DNA from: an uncultured Paraburkholderia sp.
Lineage (GTDB): Bacteria > Pseudomonadota > Gammaproteobacteria > Burkholderiales > Burkholderiaceae
NCBI GenBank assembly: GCA_940746715.1
Contig: CALNWN010000011.1
Location: 1 to 64,000, forward strand
Direction of reading: 5' to 3'
DNA length: 64,000 nt
Numbering within the stretch: position 1 is the first letter of the stretch; each line of letters opens with the position of its first letter. Of this stretch, positions 56,315-64,000 are shown piece by piece. A program made the translations under genes and the position numbers. The notes beneath the pieces were generated by a model. That model was given only the letters and a program-made list of their open reading frames with translations, searched no databases and was not told the origin of the DNA.

Positions 56315-57271
56315 ATGAGCAGCCATGACGGCCTGATGGTTTTTACTGGCAACGCAAATCCCGCGCTTGCACAGAAAGTCGTCAAAATCCTCGGTATTCC
56401 CCTCGGCAAAGCAATGGTTAGCCGTTTCTCGGACGGTGAAATCCAAGTCGAGATTCAGGAAAACGTGCGCGGCAAAGACGTGTTCGTGCTGCAGCCCACG
56501 TGCGCACCGGCGAACGACAATCTGATGGAACTGATGATCATGGTCGACGCGCTCAAGCGCGCTTCCGCCGGCCGGATCACCGCAGCCATCCCCTACTTCG
56601 GTTATGCACGCCAGGATCGCCGCCCCCGTTCGGCGCGCGTCGCCATTTCGGCGAAAATCGTGGCGAACATGCTGGAAATCGCCGGCGTCGAGCGGATCAT
56701 CACCATGGATCTGCACGCTGACCAGATTCAAGGCTTCTTCGACATCCCGGTCGACAACATCTACGCTACGCCCGTGTTGCTCGGCGATCTGCGCAAGCAG
56801 AACTACGAGAACCTGCTGGTCGTGTCGCCGGACGTCGGCGGCGTGGTGCGTGCCCGGGCATTGGCGAAGCAGCTGAACTGCGACCTCGCGATCATCGACA
56901 AACGCCGCCCGAAAGCGAACGTTGCCGAAGTGATGAACATCATCGGTGAAGTCGAAGGCCGGACCTGCGTGATCATGGACGACATGGTCGACACGGCCGG
57001 CACGCTTTGCAAGGCAGCCCAGGTTTTGAAGGAACGTGGCGCGAAACAGGTTTTCGCTTACGCCACCCACCCGGTTCTGTCGGGCGGCGCGGGCGAGCGT
57101 ATCGCCGCATCCGCGCTCGACGAACTGGTCGTCACGGACACGATCCCGCTCGGCGAAGAAGCCCGCTCTTGCGCCAAGATCCGTTCGCTGACCAGCGCCG
57201 GCCTGCTGGCCGAAACGTTCTCGCGCATCCGTCGCGGCGATTCGGTCATGTCGCTGTTCGCGGAAAGCTAA
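56315..57271 (+). CDS. prs: Ribose-phosphate pyrophosphokinase
   Basis: Intact 318-residue enzyme. Conserved segments: SRFSDGEIQVEIQENVRGKDVFVLQ, PYFGYARQDRR, the cation-binding MDLHADQIQGFF, and the PRPP loop VIMDDMVDTAGTL. It makes PRPP from ribose-5-phosphate and ATP for nucleotide, histidine and tryptophan synthesis. ATG 56315 lies 45 bases after the tRNA, so transcription through the tRNA is possible. Followed by two hairpins and rplY. Confidence 0.97.
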   Translation: MSSHDGLMVFTGNANPALAQKVVKILGIPLGKAMVSRFSDGEIQVEIQENVRGKDVFVLQPTCAPANDNLMELMIMVDALKRASAGRITAAIPYFGYARQDRRPRSARVAISAKIVANMLEIAGVERIITMDLHADQIQGFFDIPVDNIYATPVLLGDLRKQNYENLLVVSPDVGGVVRARALAKQLNCDLAIIDKRRPKANVAEVMNIIGEVEGRTCVIMDDMVDTAGTLCKAAQVLKERGAKQVFAYATHPVLSGGAGERIAASALDELVVTDTIPLGEEARSCAKIRSLTSAGLLAETFSRIRRGDSVMSLFAES

Positions 57272-57326
57272 GTATTTGCGAAGGCGCGGCGGCCGCTTCA
57301 TGCGGCATACTGCGCTTTTGCACAAT

Positions 57327-57350
57327 CGGCATGAACGAAGGTTCATGCCG
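57327..57350 (+). other. Leader hairpin upstream of rplY
   Basis: CGGCATGAAC, loop GAAG, GTTCATGCCG: a perfect 10-bp stem, eight bases before the terminator-like hairpin. Confidence 0.5.
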
Positions 57351-57357
57351 CAGTTCT

Positions 57358-57394
57358 GGGGCCTCAGCCATAACGGCTTGCAGGCCCCGTTTTT
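57358..57394 (+). terminator. Terminator or attenuator between prs and rplY
   Basis: GGGGCCT (57358-57364) pairs with AGGCCCC (57382-57388), with inner AGCC/GGCT pairing, followed by GTTTTT. It ends prs transcripts or attenuates rplY. Confidence 0.7.
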
Positions 57395-57430
57395 ACTGCC
57401 TGGTCGCGGGCAGTGCAATGGAGATTCAAA

Positions 57431-58048
57431 ATGAAAGTTGTCGCTTTCGAGCGTTCTTTGCAAGGTACGGGTGCGAGCCGCCGCCTGCGTAACTCGGGCA
57501 AGACCCCGGGCATCGTATATGGCGCTGGTGCTGAAACGCAATTGGTCGAACTGGACCACAACGCGCTGTGGCAAGCGCTGAAGAAAGAAGTTTTCCACTC
57601 GTCGATTCTCGATCTGGAAATCGGCGGCAAGTCGCAACAGGTTCTGCTGCGCGACGTGCAATACCACCCGTTCCGTCAGCTCGTGCTGCACGTGGACTTC
57701 CAGCGCGTCGACGCAAAGAAGAAGCTGCACACCAAGGTGCCGCTGCACTTCATGAACCAGGAAACCAACCCGGCAGTGAAGCTGTCGAGCGCGGTGATCT
57801 CGCACGTCGTCAACGAACTGGAAATCGAGTGCCTGCCGTCGGCATTGCCGGAATTCATCGAAGTCGACCTGGCCAAGATCGAAGCCGGTCAATCGGTTCA
57901 CGCGAAGGACATCCCGCTGCCGGCAGGCGTGGCGCTGGTTGCTCACGTCGAAGCTGAAAACCCGGTCGTCGCTTCGGCAACGATCCCGGCTGGCGCCGTG
58001 TCGGAAAGCGACGCTGCTGCCGCTGAAGGCGAAACGCCGGCTGCTTGA
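57431..58048 (+). CDS. rplY: 50S ribosomal protein L25/general stress protein Ctc
   Basis: Intact 205-residue long-form L25 (TL5/Ctc type). Residues 1-95 form the 5S-rRNA-binding L25 domain (MKVVAFERSLQGTGASRRLRNSGKTPGIVYGAG; LLRDVQYHPFRQLVLHVDFQRV) and 100-190 the C-terminal beta domain. ATG 57431 follows GGAG by seven bases. Strong terminator downstream. Confidence 0.95.
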   Translation: MKVVAFERSLQGTGASRRLRNSGKTPGIVYGAGAETQLVELDHNALWQALKKEVFHSSILDLEIGGKSQQVLLRDVQYHPFRQLVLHVDFQRVDAKKKLHTKVPLHFMNQETNPAVKLSSAVISHVVNELEIECLPSALPEFIEVDLAKIEAGQSVHAKDIPLPAGVALVAHVEAENPVVASATIPAGAVSESDAAAAEGETPAA

Positions 58049-58109
58049 GCGCCCATCGCGCACTGAGCAAGCAATCCTCTCGATCCGTTTCAATGAGACG
58101 GTCGACGTG

Positions 58110-58143
58110 ACCCGCCGAGGTTCGCCCCGGCGGGTTTTTTTCG
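58110..58143 (+). terminator. Intrinsic terminator after rplY
   Basis: ACCCGCCG pairs with CGGCGGGT across a 10-base loop, followed by eight or more T. Confidence 0.85.
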
Positions 58144-58197
58144 GCTTTTTTCGGCTCGGCCGCGTTCGGCTTCCGGGCCTGATGGACCCACGCAATC

Positions 58198-58800
58198 ATG
58201 ATCAAGCTGATCGTCGGGCTCGGCAATCCGGGCGCCGAATACACCGCGACGCGCCACAACGCAGGCTTCTGGCTGGTCGATCAACTGGCGCGCGAGGCAG
58301 GCACCACGCTGCGCGACGAGCGGCGCTTTCACGGCTTTTACGCGAAGGCGCGGCTTCACGGCGAGGAAGTGCACCTACTGGAGCCGCAGACTTACATGAA
58401 CCGCTCGGGTCAGTCGGTCGTCGCGCTGGCGCAGTTCTTCAAGATTCTTCCCGACGAGATTCTCGTCGCGCACGACGAACTCGACATGCCGCCCGGCAGC
58501 GTGAAGCTCAAGCTCGGCGGCGGCAGCGGCGGTCATAATGGTTTGAAGGACATCACCGCGCATTTGTCGTCGCAGCAATACTGGCGGCTGCGCATCGGCA
58601 TCGGGCATCCGCGCGACCTGATTCCCGAAAGCGCGCGCGCGGGCGCGAAGCCGGACGTCGCCAACTACGTGTTGAAGCCGCCGCGGCGCGAAGAGCAGGA
58701 CGTGATCGACGCGTCCATCGAGCGCGCGCTCGCCGTCATGCCGCAGATCATCAAGGGCGAGCTTGAGCGCGCCATGATGCAATTGCATCGCAATTCGTAA
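58198..58800 (+). CDS. pth: Peptidyl-tRNA hydrolase
   Basis: Intact 200-residue enzyme: MIKLIVGLGNPGAEYTATRHNAGFWLVD with catalytic His20, then LLEPQTYMNRSGQSV, VAHDELDMPPGSVKLKLGGGSGGHNGLKDI. It recycles peptidyl-tRNAs released from stalled ribosomes. It lies directly after rplY and its terminator, so it probably has its own promoter in the 55-base gap. Confidence 0.96.
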   Translation: MIKLIVGLGNPGAEYTATRHNAGFWLVDQLAREAGTTLRDERRFHGFYAKARLHGEEVHLLEPQTYMNRSGQSVVALAQFFKILPDEILVAHDELDMPPGSVKLKLGGGSGGHNGLKDITAHLSSQQYWRLRIGIGHPRDLIPESARAGAKPDVANYVLKPPRREEQDVIDASIERALAVMPQIIKGELERAMMQLHRNS

Positions 58801-58908
58801 GCAGTGTGGCCGTGCGGCGCGGCGCGCCGTCGTGGCCCCGAACCGTCTTGCCTGGGGAAAGCTTTGAGCTGATATTGGAGTGACATCATTCACCGTCTGA
58901 CGCCGTAC

Positions 58909-59943
58909 GTGCCGGGCGAACAGCCGGCGCTCGCCGATCCGGTGAAGCTGAACACCAACGAGAACCCGTACCCGCCTTCGCCGCGCGTGCTCGCGGCGAT
59001 TCGTCAGGAACTGGGCGACGCCGGCGAGTCGTTGCGGCGCTACCCCGACCTGACCGCCCTTCAGCTCCGCCAAACGGTCGCGGCATACCACAACATCCGC
59101 GCCGATGAGATTTTCGCCGGCAACGGCTCAGACGAGGTGCTCGCGCTCACCTTCCAGGCTCTGTTGAAGCACGACAAGCCCTTGTTGTTCCCTGACATCA
59201 CGTACAGCTTCTACCCGACTTACGCGCGGCTTTTCGACGTCGACTACCGGACAATTCCGCTCGACGAAACCTTCGCAATCCGTGTCGACGACTACGCTGT
59301 TCCGAAGGGCGGTATCCTGTTTCCCAATCCGAACGCGCCGACCGGACGCCCGTTGCCGCTCGCGGACATTGAACGGCTGGTCGCCAGAAACGCCGATTCG
59401 GTGGTGGTGATCGACGAGGCGTATGTGGATTTCGGCGCGGAATCGGCAATCGGCCTGATCGACCACTATCCGAATCTGCTCGTCGTGCAGACGGTGTCCA
59501 AGTCGCGCTCGCTCGCGGGCATGCGTGTCGGCTTCGCGTTTGGCAATGCCGGGTTGATCGACGCGCTCAATCGTGTGAAAGACAGCTTCAACTCGTATCC
59601 GCTCGACCGCCTCGCGCAAGTCGCCGCCCGCGCGGCCTATGAGGACGACGCGTGGTTTCGCGACACCTGCGCAAAAGTGATAGCCAGCCGCGAATGGCTG
59701 GCTGCGGGGCTAAGTGGGCTGGGCTTCGACGTGGTGCCTTCGGCGGCCAACCTGCTGTTTGCTCGCCACCCAGCGTACGACGCGGCACATTTGGTAGTTC
59801 GGCTTCGCGAGAAGGAAATTTTCGTGCGCCACTTCAAGGCGCCGAGAATCGAGCAGCACTTGCGCATCTCCGTCGGAACCGACGCCGAATGCGACATTCT
59901 TCTCGACGCATTGCGCGAGATTTTCAGAAGCTACGTCAGCTAG
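58909..59943 (+). CDS. hisC: Histidinol-phosphate aminotransferase (start disrupted)
   Basis: PLP fold-type I aminotransferase, 344 residues from GTG 58909 (MPGEQPALADPVKLNTNENPYPPSPRV); PLP lysine in VVQTVSKSRSLAGMRVG, and IDEAYVDFG and PNPNAPTG are present. Family residues continue upstream as DIIHRLTPYV back to codon 58882, then WSY and a stop, without any ATG, GTG or TTG. The natural start, near GGAGTGACATC at 58877-58887, therefore looks shifted by an indel. The rest of the frame is undamaged. GTG 58909 would remove about 12 residues before the substrate-binding NTNENPY. Confidence 0.85.
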   Translation: MPGEQPALADPVKLNTNENPYPPSPRVLAAIRQELGDAGESLRRYPDLTALQLRQTVAAYHNIRADEIFAGNGSDEVLALTFQALLKHDKPLLFPDITYSFYPTYARLFDVDYRTIPLDETFAIRVDDYAVPKGGILFPNPNAPTGRPLPLADIERLVARNADSVVVIDEAYVDFGAESAIGLIDHYPNLLVVQTVSKSRSLAGMRVGFAFGNAGLIDALNRVKDSFNSYPLDRLAQVAARAAYEDDAWFRDTCAKVIASREWLAAGLSGLGFDVVPSAANLLFARHPAYDAAHLVVRLREKEIFVRHFKAPRIEQHLRISVGTDAECDILLDALREIFRSYVS

Positions 59944-59955
59944 CCGCGCATCGGC

Positions 59956-60009
59956 GCAACTCAATAAAAAACGGCGAGGCGCAGGCCTCGCCGTTTTTTA
60001 TTGAGTTGC
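59956..60009. terminator. Bidirectional terminator with 25-bp perfect arms
   Basis: The arms at 59956-59980 and 59985-60009 are exactly complementary around a four-base loop (GCAG); each has a run of six T/A flanking the GC core CGGCGAGGC. It separates convergent hisC and the ferredoxin gene. Confidence 0.9.
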
Positions 60010-60017
60010 ACGGAAGC

Positions 60018-60275
60018 TCACGCGCTCCTGGCCGCCTGCAGCGCGTGGTACTTCGCGAGCAAGCCTTCCGGCGTTTCGAAATGCTCCGGATCGCGCGGAA
60101 TACACTCGACCGGACACACCTGAATGCACTGCGGTTCGTCAAAATGACCGACGCACTCAGTGCACTTTTTCGGGTCGATCACATAGATTTCCGGACCCAT
60201 CGAAATGGCGTCGTTCGGGCACTCGGGCTCGCACACGTCGCAATTGATGCACTCGTCGGTAATCATAAGGGCCAT
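60018..60275 (-). CDS. YfhL-type 2[4Fe-4S] ferredoxin
   Basis: Intact 85-residue ferredoxin. Cluster I ligands CINCDVCEPECP, cluster II CTECVGHFDEPQCIQVCPVEC, with the insertion between the second and third cysteines that marks the Alvin/YfhL type. A low-potential electron carrier; partner unknown. It lies 41 bases downstream of coaD on the same strand. Confidence 0.93.
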   Translation of the reverse strand: MALMITDECINCDVCEPECPNDAISMGPEIYVIDPKKCTECVGHFDEPQCIQVCPVECIPRDPEHFETPEGLLAKYHALQAARSA

Positions 60276-60316
60276 ACTTCTCTCACTTCATGCCGGCCGC
60301 AGCCGGCTTCGTTCCG

Positions 60317-60853
60317 TCAAACCGGCAGTTTACGCCGGTTATGGCTGCCCGCGGGGGCGCCGTTATTCGGGTCCAATGCGGCGACCTTTTCCTTCAGCCA
60401 TTTTTCGACCGACGGAAACACAAACTTGCTCACGTCGCCGCCCAGTTGCGCGATCTCGCGGACGATCGTGCCCGAGATGAACTGGTATTGATCGGACGGC
60501 GTCATGAACATCGTTTCCACGTCGGGCAGCAAATAGCGGTTCATGCCGGCCATCTGGAACTCGTATTCGAAGTCCGACACCGCACGCAGACCGCGCACGA
60601 TCACCCGGGCGTTGTTAGTGCGCACGAAGTCCTTCAGTAGCTCTTTGAAGCTCATCACCTGCACGTTCGGGTAATGGCCGAGCACTTCGCGAGCAATATC
60701 CAGACGCTCTTTCAGCGTGAAAAACGGCTTCTTGTTGCGGCTGTCGGCCACGCCCACCACCAGCGTGTCGAAAATGCTCGACGCGCGCCGAACGAGGTCT
60801 TCGTGACCGCGCGTCAGCGGATCGAACGTGCCCGGGTACACGGCGACTACCAT
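60317..60853 (-). CDS. coaD: Phosphopantetheine adenylyltransferase
   Basis: Intact 178-residue enzyme. Nucleotidyltransferase motif PGTFDPLTRGH with His17, then RGLRAVSDFEYEFQMAGMN, and the ISGTIVREIAQLGGDVSKFV segment. It makes dephospho-CoA in coenzyme A synthesis. rsmD lies 112 bases upstream; the rsmD-coaD pair is common in proteobacteria. Confidence 0.96.
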   Translation of the reverse strand: MVVAVYPGTFDPLTRGHEDLVRRASSIFDTLVVGVADSRNKKPFFTLKERLDIAREVLGHYPNVQVMSFKELLKDFVRTNNARVIVRGLRAVSDFEYEFQMAGMNRYLLPDVETMFMTPSDQYQFISGTIVREIAQLGGDVSKFVFPSVEKWLKEKVAALDPNNGAPAGSHNRRKLPV

Positions 60854-60965
60854 GAGATTTCTCCTCTCTTCAGACAGTTGGGCACGTCAAAGCGTCCACG
60901 CGACGCATTTGGCACCGGCCGCGCGCGTGACGTCAAACCGTCCGGCGCTTGTTATGGAAGGCGCA

Positions 60966-61580
60966 TTATTCCTCATTTTCGCGTTGCAGCAAATGGAAGT
61001 GGACAGCGCCGGCTTTGCCTTGCCGCACCATTTTCCATCCGGTCAGCGCTTCATTCTTGCTCAGATCCAGTTCCGCGCCGGCTTCCACATAGAGAAAACC
61101 GTCTTCGCGGACGAGCGGCGCGGCCAGCGCGAGCGCCCTGTCGAGCAGATCGTCGCCGAAAGGCGGGTCGAGGAACACCACGTCGAACGAACCGGGCGGC
61201 AGGCTCGCTGCAAGCCGCAAACCGTCGGCCTCCGCAATCTCGATCATGCGCGCGGCAAGCCGTTCCTGGTTCGCCCACAACTGGGCGGCCGCCCGCGCAT
61301 TGCGCTCGACCATCAGCACGCGCGCGGCGCCGCGCGACGCCGCTTCGAAACCGAGCGCGCCGCTACCGGCAAAGAGGTCCAGGCAGCGCTCGCCGTCCAG
61401 ACGCTGGCCGAGCCAGTTGAACAGAGTTTCACGGACACGGTCCGGCGTCGGACGCAGCCCGTCGAGATCGAGCACGGGCAACGGCGTGCGTTTCCAGTCG
61501 CCGCCGATAATCCGGATGGCGTGCGGCTTGCCGCCTTTGGACGAAGCTCCGTGGGCGCGTGAAGGTGCGGAACGAGGCAT
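60966..61580 (-). CDS. rsmD: 16S rRNA (guanine966-N2)-methyltransferase
   Basis: Intact, 204 residues from ATG 61580 (MPRSAPSRAHGASSKGG). IIGGDWKRTPLPV and RPTPDRVRETLFNWLG are the family signature; SAM motif LDLFAGSGALGFEAASRGA and catalytic DPPF in VVFLDPPFGDD. It methylates G966 of 16S rRNA. The first 15 codons of the open frame upstream lack conserved sequence. Divergent from ftsY. Confidence 0.94.
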   Translation of the reverse strand: MPRSAPSRAHGASSKGGKPHAIRIIGGDWKRTPLPVLDLDGLRPTPDRVRETLFNWLGQRLDGERCLDLFAGSGALGFEAASRGAARVLMVERNARAAAQLWANQERLAARMIEIAEADGLRLAASLPPGSFDVVFLDPPFGDDLLDRALALAAPLVREDGFLYVEAGAELDLSKNEALTGWKMVRQGKAGAVHFHLLQRENEE

Positions 61581-61836
61581 GCAGATTCGATTACGTTGAT
61601 GAAAGCGTCCGCCGTCTTCGCGCACGCTAGGGGCGCAAGCGGACGCGCCGCGCCCACGTTACCACAGGGGCGCGGCGCGTCCAGCCTGGCCGTTCGGCCG
61701 ATACGACGCGCGACGGCGCGCCTGATAAAATGTGCGGCTTCCAGCGCCTTGCATCCCGCATTGCAACGCTGCCTGCCGCTCCCGCCGGTGCTGTGCCGGC
61801 TGCGCGCATCGGCGCGCGCTCTCACCACGCCAGATC

Positions 61837-62970
61837 ATGTTCAGCTTTTTCAAACGATTCAAGGGTTCGAAAGAGTCCGAAAATGCGCCAGACGAGTCGC
61901 CAACCGCTGCAGATGAGTTCGTCGACGAGTCCGCGGTAGAAACGCCGGCCGCGCCGCCCGCCGAAGTTGCGCCGCAGGTCGCGCCAGAAGCAGAGCCCGA
62001 GACCGATTTCGAAGAATCGTCGCTCGAAACCGTGGAAATCGTGCCGCCGCCGGTGCAGGACGCGAGCGCAAAACGCTCGTGGCTGAGTCGTCTAAAGACG
62101 GGCTTGTCCAAGACCAGTTCCAGCCTCACCGGCATTTTTGTCGGCACCAGGATCGACGAAGATCTGTACGAAGAGCTGGAAACCGCGCTGCTCATGTCGG
62201 ACGCGGGCGTCGACGCCACAGAATTCCTCCTCGAGGCGCTGCGCGAGAAAGTGCGCACCGAGCGTCTCACGGAGCCGCAGCAGGTCAAAGCGGCGCTGCG
62301 CGCGCTGCTGGTCGATCTGTTGAAACCGCTGGAAAAGTCGCTGATGCTCGGGCGCGCCAAGCCGCTCGTCGTGATGATCGCCGGCGTCAACGGCGCGGGA
62401 AAGACGACCAGCATCGGCAAGCTCGCCAAGCATCTGCAGAGCTTTAACCAGTCGGTGCTGCTGGCCGCCGGCGACACGTTCCGCGCGGCCGCGCACGAGC
62501 AGTTGGCGATCTGGGGTCAGCGCAATAACGTGACGGTGGTCGCGCAGGAAAGCGGCGACCCGGCCGCCGTGATTTTCGACGCGGTCGGCGCCGCGCGGGC
62601 GCGCAAGATCGACGTGATGATGGCGGACACGGCCGGCCGTCTGCCCACGCAGCTGCATCTGATGGAAGAGCTGCGCAAGGTGAAGCGCGTGATCGGCAAG
62701 GCACAGGACGGCGCGCCGCACGAAGTGCTGCTCGTGATCGACGCCAATACGGGGCAGAACGCGCTCACGCAGGTCAAGGCTTTCGACGACGCGCTCGGGC
62801 TTACGGGGCTGATCGTGACCAAGCTCGACGGCACGGCGAAAGGCGGCATTCTTGCGGCTATCGCGCGGCAAAGGCCGATTCCGGTGTACTTCATCGGCGT
62901 GGGCGAAAAGGTGGAAGACCTGCAGCCGTTCAGCGCAGAAGAGTTTTCGGACGCGTTGCTGGGCGCCTGA
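61837..62970 (+). CDS. ftsY: Signal recognition particle receptor FtsY
   Basis: Intact 377-residue protein from ATG 61837 (MFSFFKRFKGSKESENAPDES). An acidic N-terminal A domain (1-85) precedes the NG GTPase: G1 GVNGAGKTTS, DTFRAAAHEQL, G3 DTAGRLPTQ, G4 TKLDGTAKGG. It docks ribosome-SRP complexes at the inner membrane. The frame opens earlier, but the upstream residues are not family-like. Confidence 0.96.
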   Translation: MFSFFKRFKGSKESENAPDESPTAADEFVDESAVETPAAPPAEVAPQVAPEAEPETDFEESSLETVEIVPPPVQDASAKRSWLSRLKTGLSKTSSSLTGIFVGTRIDEDLYEELETALLMSDAGVDATEFLLEALREKVRTERLTEPQQVKAALRALLVDLLKPLEKSLMLGRAKPLVVMIAGVNGAGKTTSIGKLAKHLQSFNQSVLLAAGDTFRAAAHEQLAIWGQRNNVTVVAQESGDPAAVIFDAVGAARARKIDVMMADTAGRLPTQLHLMEELRKVKRVIGKAQDGAPHEVLLVIDANTGQNALTQVKAFDDALGLTGLIVTKLDGTAKGGILAAIARQRPIPVYFIGVGEKVEDLQPFSAEEFSDALLGA

Positions 62971-63025
62971 GGCTCGACCGGGCGGTCGCTTAAGCCGCGC
63001 CGCCGCTTAAAGCAAGGCAACAAAC

Positions 63026-63053
63026 AAAGGGCACTCCGCGGAGTGCCCTTTTT
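63026..63053. terminator. Terminator between ftsY and maiA
   Basis: AAAGGGCACTCCG followed by its exact complement CGGAGTGCCCTTT and further T. Confidence 0.88.
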
Positions 63054-63077
63054 GTTTTCACTGCCGCCGCCGACGGT

Positions 63078-63721
63078 TCATTCGGCGTCCGGCTGCACGC
63101 CCGGCGCCGCCCGCGCAAACGCGTCGAGCTGCATCGCGTGATCGTAAATGCGTTGAATTGTCGGAAACTTCGCCGTATCCACCTTGAAGCGCTGCGCGTT
63201 GAACACCTGCGGAATCAGGCACGCGTCGGCGAGCGTCGGCGCGTCGCCGAAACAAAGCTTGCCGGTGCGCGCGTCGCCCGCAAGATGCGCCTCGAGCGTC
63301 GCAAAGCCGGCTTCCACCCAATGACGGTATCACGGTCTTTGGCGTCGTCGTCGACGCGCAGCGTGTGTTTCAGATACTTCAGCACGCGCAGATTATTCAG
63401 CGGATGAATCTCGCACGCCACCTGCAACGCAACTGACCGCACATACGCGCGATCGGCCGGCGTTCTGGGCAACAGCGGCGGCTCGGGGTGCGTTTCCTCG
63501 AGATACTCGATGATCGCAAGCGACTGCGGCATCACCTCGTGGCCGTCCACCAGAGTCGGCACGATGCCGTCCAGGTTGATCTTGCGATACTCCGGCTTCA
63601 ACTGCTCGCCGCCATCGCGCACGAGATGCACGGGCACGTACTCGTACGGCAGGTTCTTCACATTCAGCGCGATGCGCACCCGATACGACGCCGAACTGCG
63701 GAAATAGCTGTAGAGCTTCAT
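63078..63721 (-). pseudogene. maiA: Maleylacetoacetate isomerase (zeta-class GST), frameshifted
   Basis: ATG 63721 starts MKLYSYFRSSASYRVRIALN with the glutathione-binding SSASYRVRI motif; the thioredoxin-fold and first helices run to DDDAKDRDTVI. Near 63320 bases are lost; the next frame continues WVEAGFATLEAHLAGDARTGKLCFGDAPTLADACLIPQVFNAQRF to the stop at 63078. Repaired length about 214 residues. The enzyme isomerises maleylacetoacetate in tyrosine/homogentisate breakdown, one step before the neighbouring fumarylacetoacetate-hydrolase-family gene. Confidence 0.8.
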
Positions 63722-63747
63722 GTCGTTGTCTCCTCCCCAAAACCGCG

Positions 63748-64000
63748 TCAGACCACGCGCACGCTCAGCTCGCCGAGCCCGTCGACGCCGCCCTTCATCA
63801 GATCGCCCCGCACCACCGCGCCAACGCCTTCGGGCGTGCCGGTGAAAATGAGATCGCCGGGTTGCAGCTCGAACAGCGTGGACAGGTAGGCAATGGTTTC
63901 CCCCACCGACCAGATGAGCTGCGACACGTCCGAACGCTGCTTTTCTTCACCGTTGACGGACAACCAGATCGCGCCTTTTCCGACGTGGCCGACCGTAGCA
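63748..64000 (-). CDS. Fumarylacetoacetate hydrolase family protein, C-terminal part
   Basis: The last 83 codons of a FAH-family protein, cut by the window end: VGHVGKGAIWLSVNGEEKQRSDVSQLIWSVGETIAYLSTLFELQPGDLIFTGTPEGVGAVVRGD. GDLIFTGTPEGVG is the family signature near the metal site. It probably acts with maiA in aromatic amino-acid breakdown, though FAH-like decarboxylases and hydrolases share this end. Undamaged as far as seen. Confidence 0.85.
   Translation of the reverse strand, partial: ATVGHVGKGAIWLSVNGEEKQRSDVSQLIWSVGETIAYLSTLFELQPGDLIFTGTPEGVGAVVRGDLMKGGVDGLGELSVRVV

Overview
The window is high-GC bacterial chromosome. Its core gene order (kdsD-kdsC-lptC-lptA-lptB-rpoN-hpf-ptsN-hprK-rapZ, then mutY/mutM, lolB-ispE-tRNA-Gln-prs-rplY-pth, coaD-rsmD and ftsY) is the one I associate with the main chromosome of Burkholderia sensu lato (Burkholderiaceae, Paraburkholderia/Caballeronia-like). 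No phage, insertion sequence, CRISPR array or rRNA operon was seen. One tRNA gene is present.

Layout. 1-1.9 kb: end of ilvA, a frameshifted 5'-nucleotidase, intact queF. 1.9-6.2 kb: a D-amino-acid utilisation locus (RidA, N-acyl-D-amino-acid deacylase, RpiR regulator, D-serine-dehydratase-like deaminase), mostly broken. 6.3-10.9 kb: MarR plus a broken drug exporter, EcsC, a broken HSL-type hydrolase, a secreted CHRD protein. 11-15.7 kb: a candidate small RNA, the remnant of a BvgS-like hybrid kinase, aqpZ, and three BvgA/LuxR-type regulators in varying states of decay. 15.8-18.1 kb: broken MFS gene and its divergent LysR regulator. 18.3-23.7 kb: a B-type (ba3-like) cytochrome c oxidase operon with three c-type cytochrome genes behind an FNR-like box; only subunits II and IIa are intact. 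23.9-25.9 kb: a dispersed-repeat-like element abutting a truncated chemoreceptor, and a broken DUF4239 gene. 26-32.2 kb: intact ssb, MFS, uvrA, AI-2E transporter. 32.3-35.8 kb: broken TonB receptor and PepSY protein, divergent, each with a Fur-like box. 35.8-41 kb: purU, broken Nudix gene, LysE, apt, CPA2 antiporter. 41-63 kb: envelope, nitrogen/PTS, DNA-repair and translation genes, nearly all intact. 63-64 kb: broken maiA and the end of a fumarylacetoacetate-hydrolase-family gene.

The main property of the window is the distribution of damage. About twenty accessory genes carry one or more indels, a nonsense codon or internal deletions, whereas roughly 30 kb of housekeeping genes (for example 37.6-52.6 kb) carry essentially none inside their reading frames. 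Uniform sequencing error would not spare the core, so I read this as ongoing genome reduction, as seen in host-restricted Burkholderia lineages; the error explanation still needs to be excluded with reads.

How genes work together: mutM-mutY form an oxidised-guanine repair pair; kdsD/kdsC supply KDO and lptC/A/B export LPS; rpoN-hpf-ptsN-hprK-rapZ is the classic sigma-54/PTS regulatory cluster; the oxidase cytochromes feed the CuA subunit; deacylase, deaminase and RidA form one D-amino-acid pathway.
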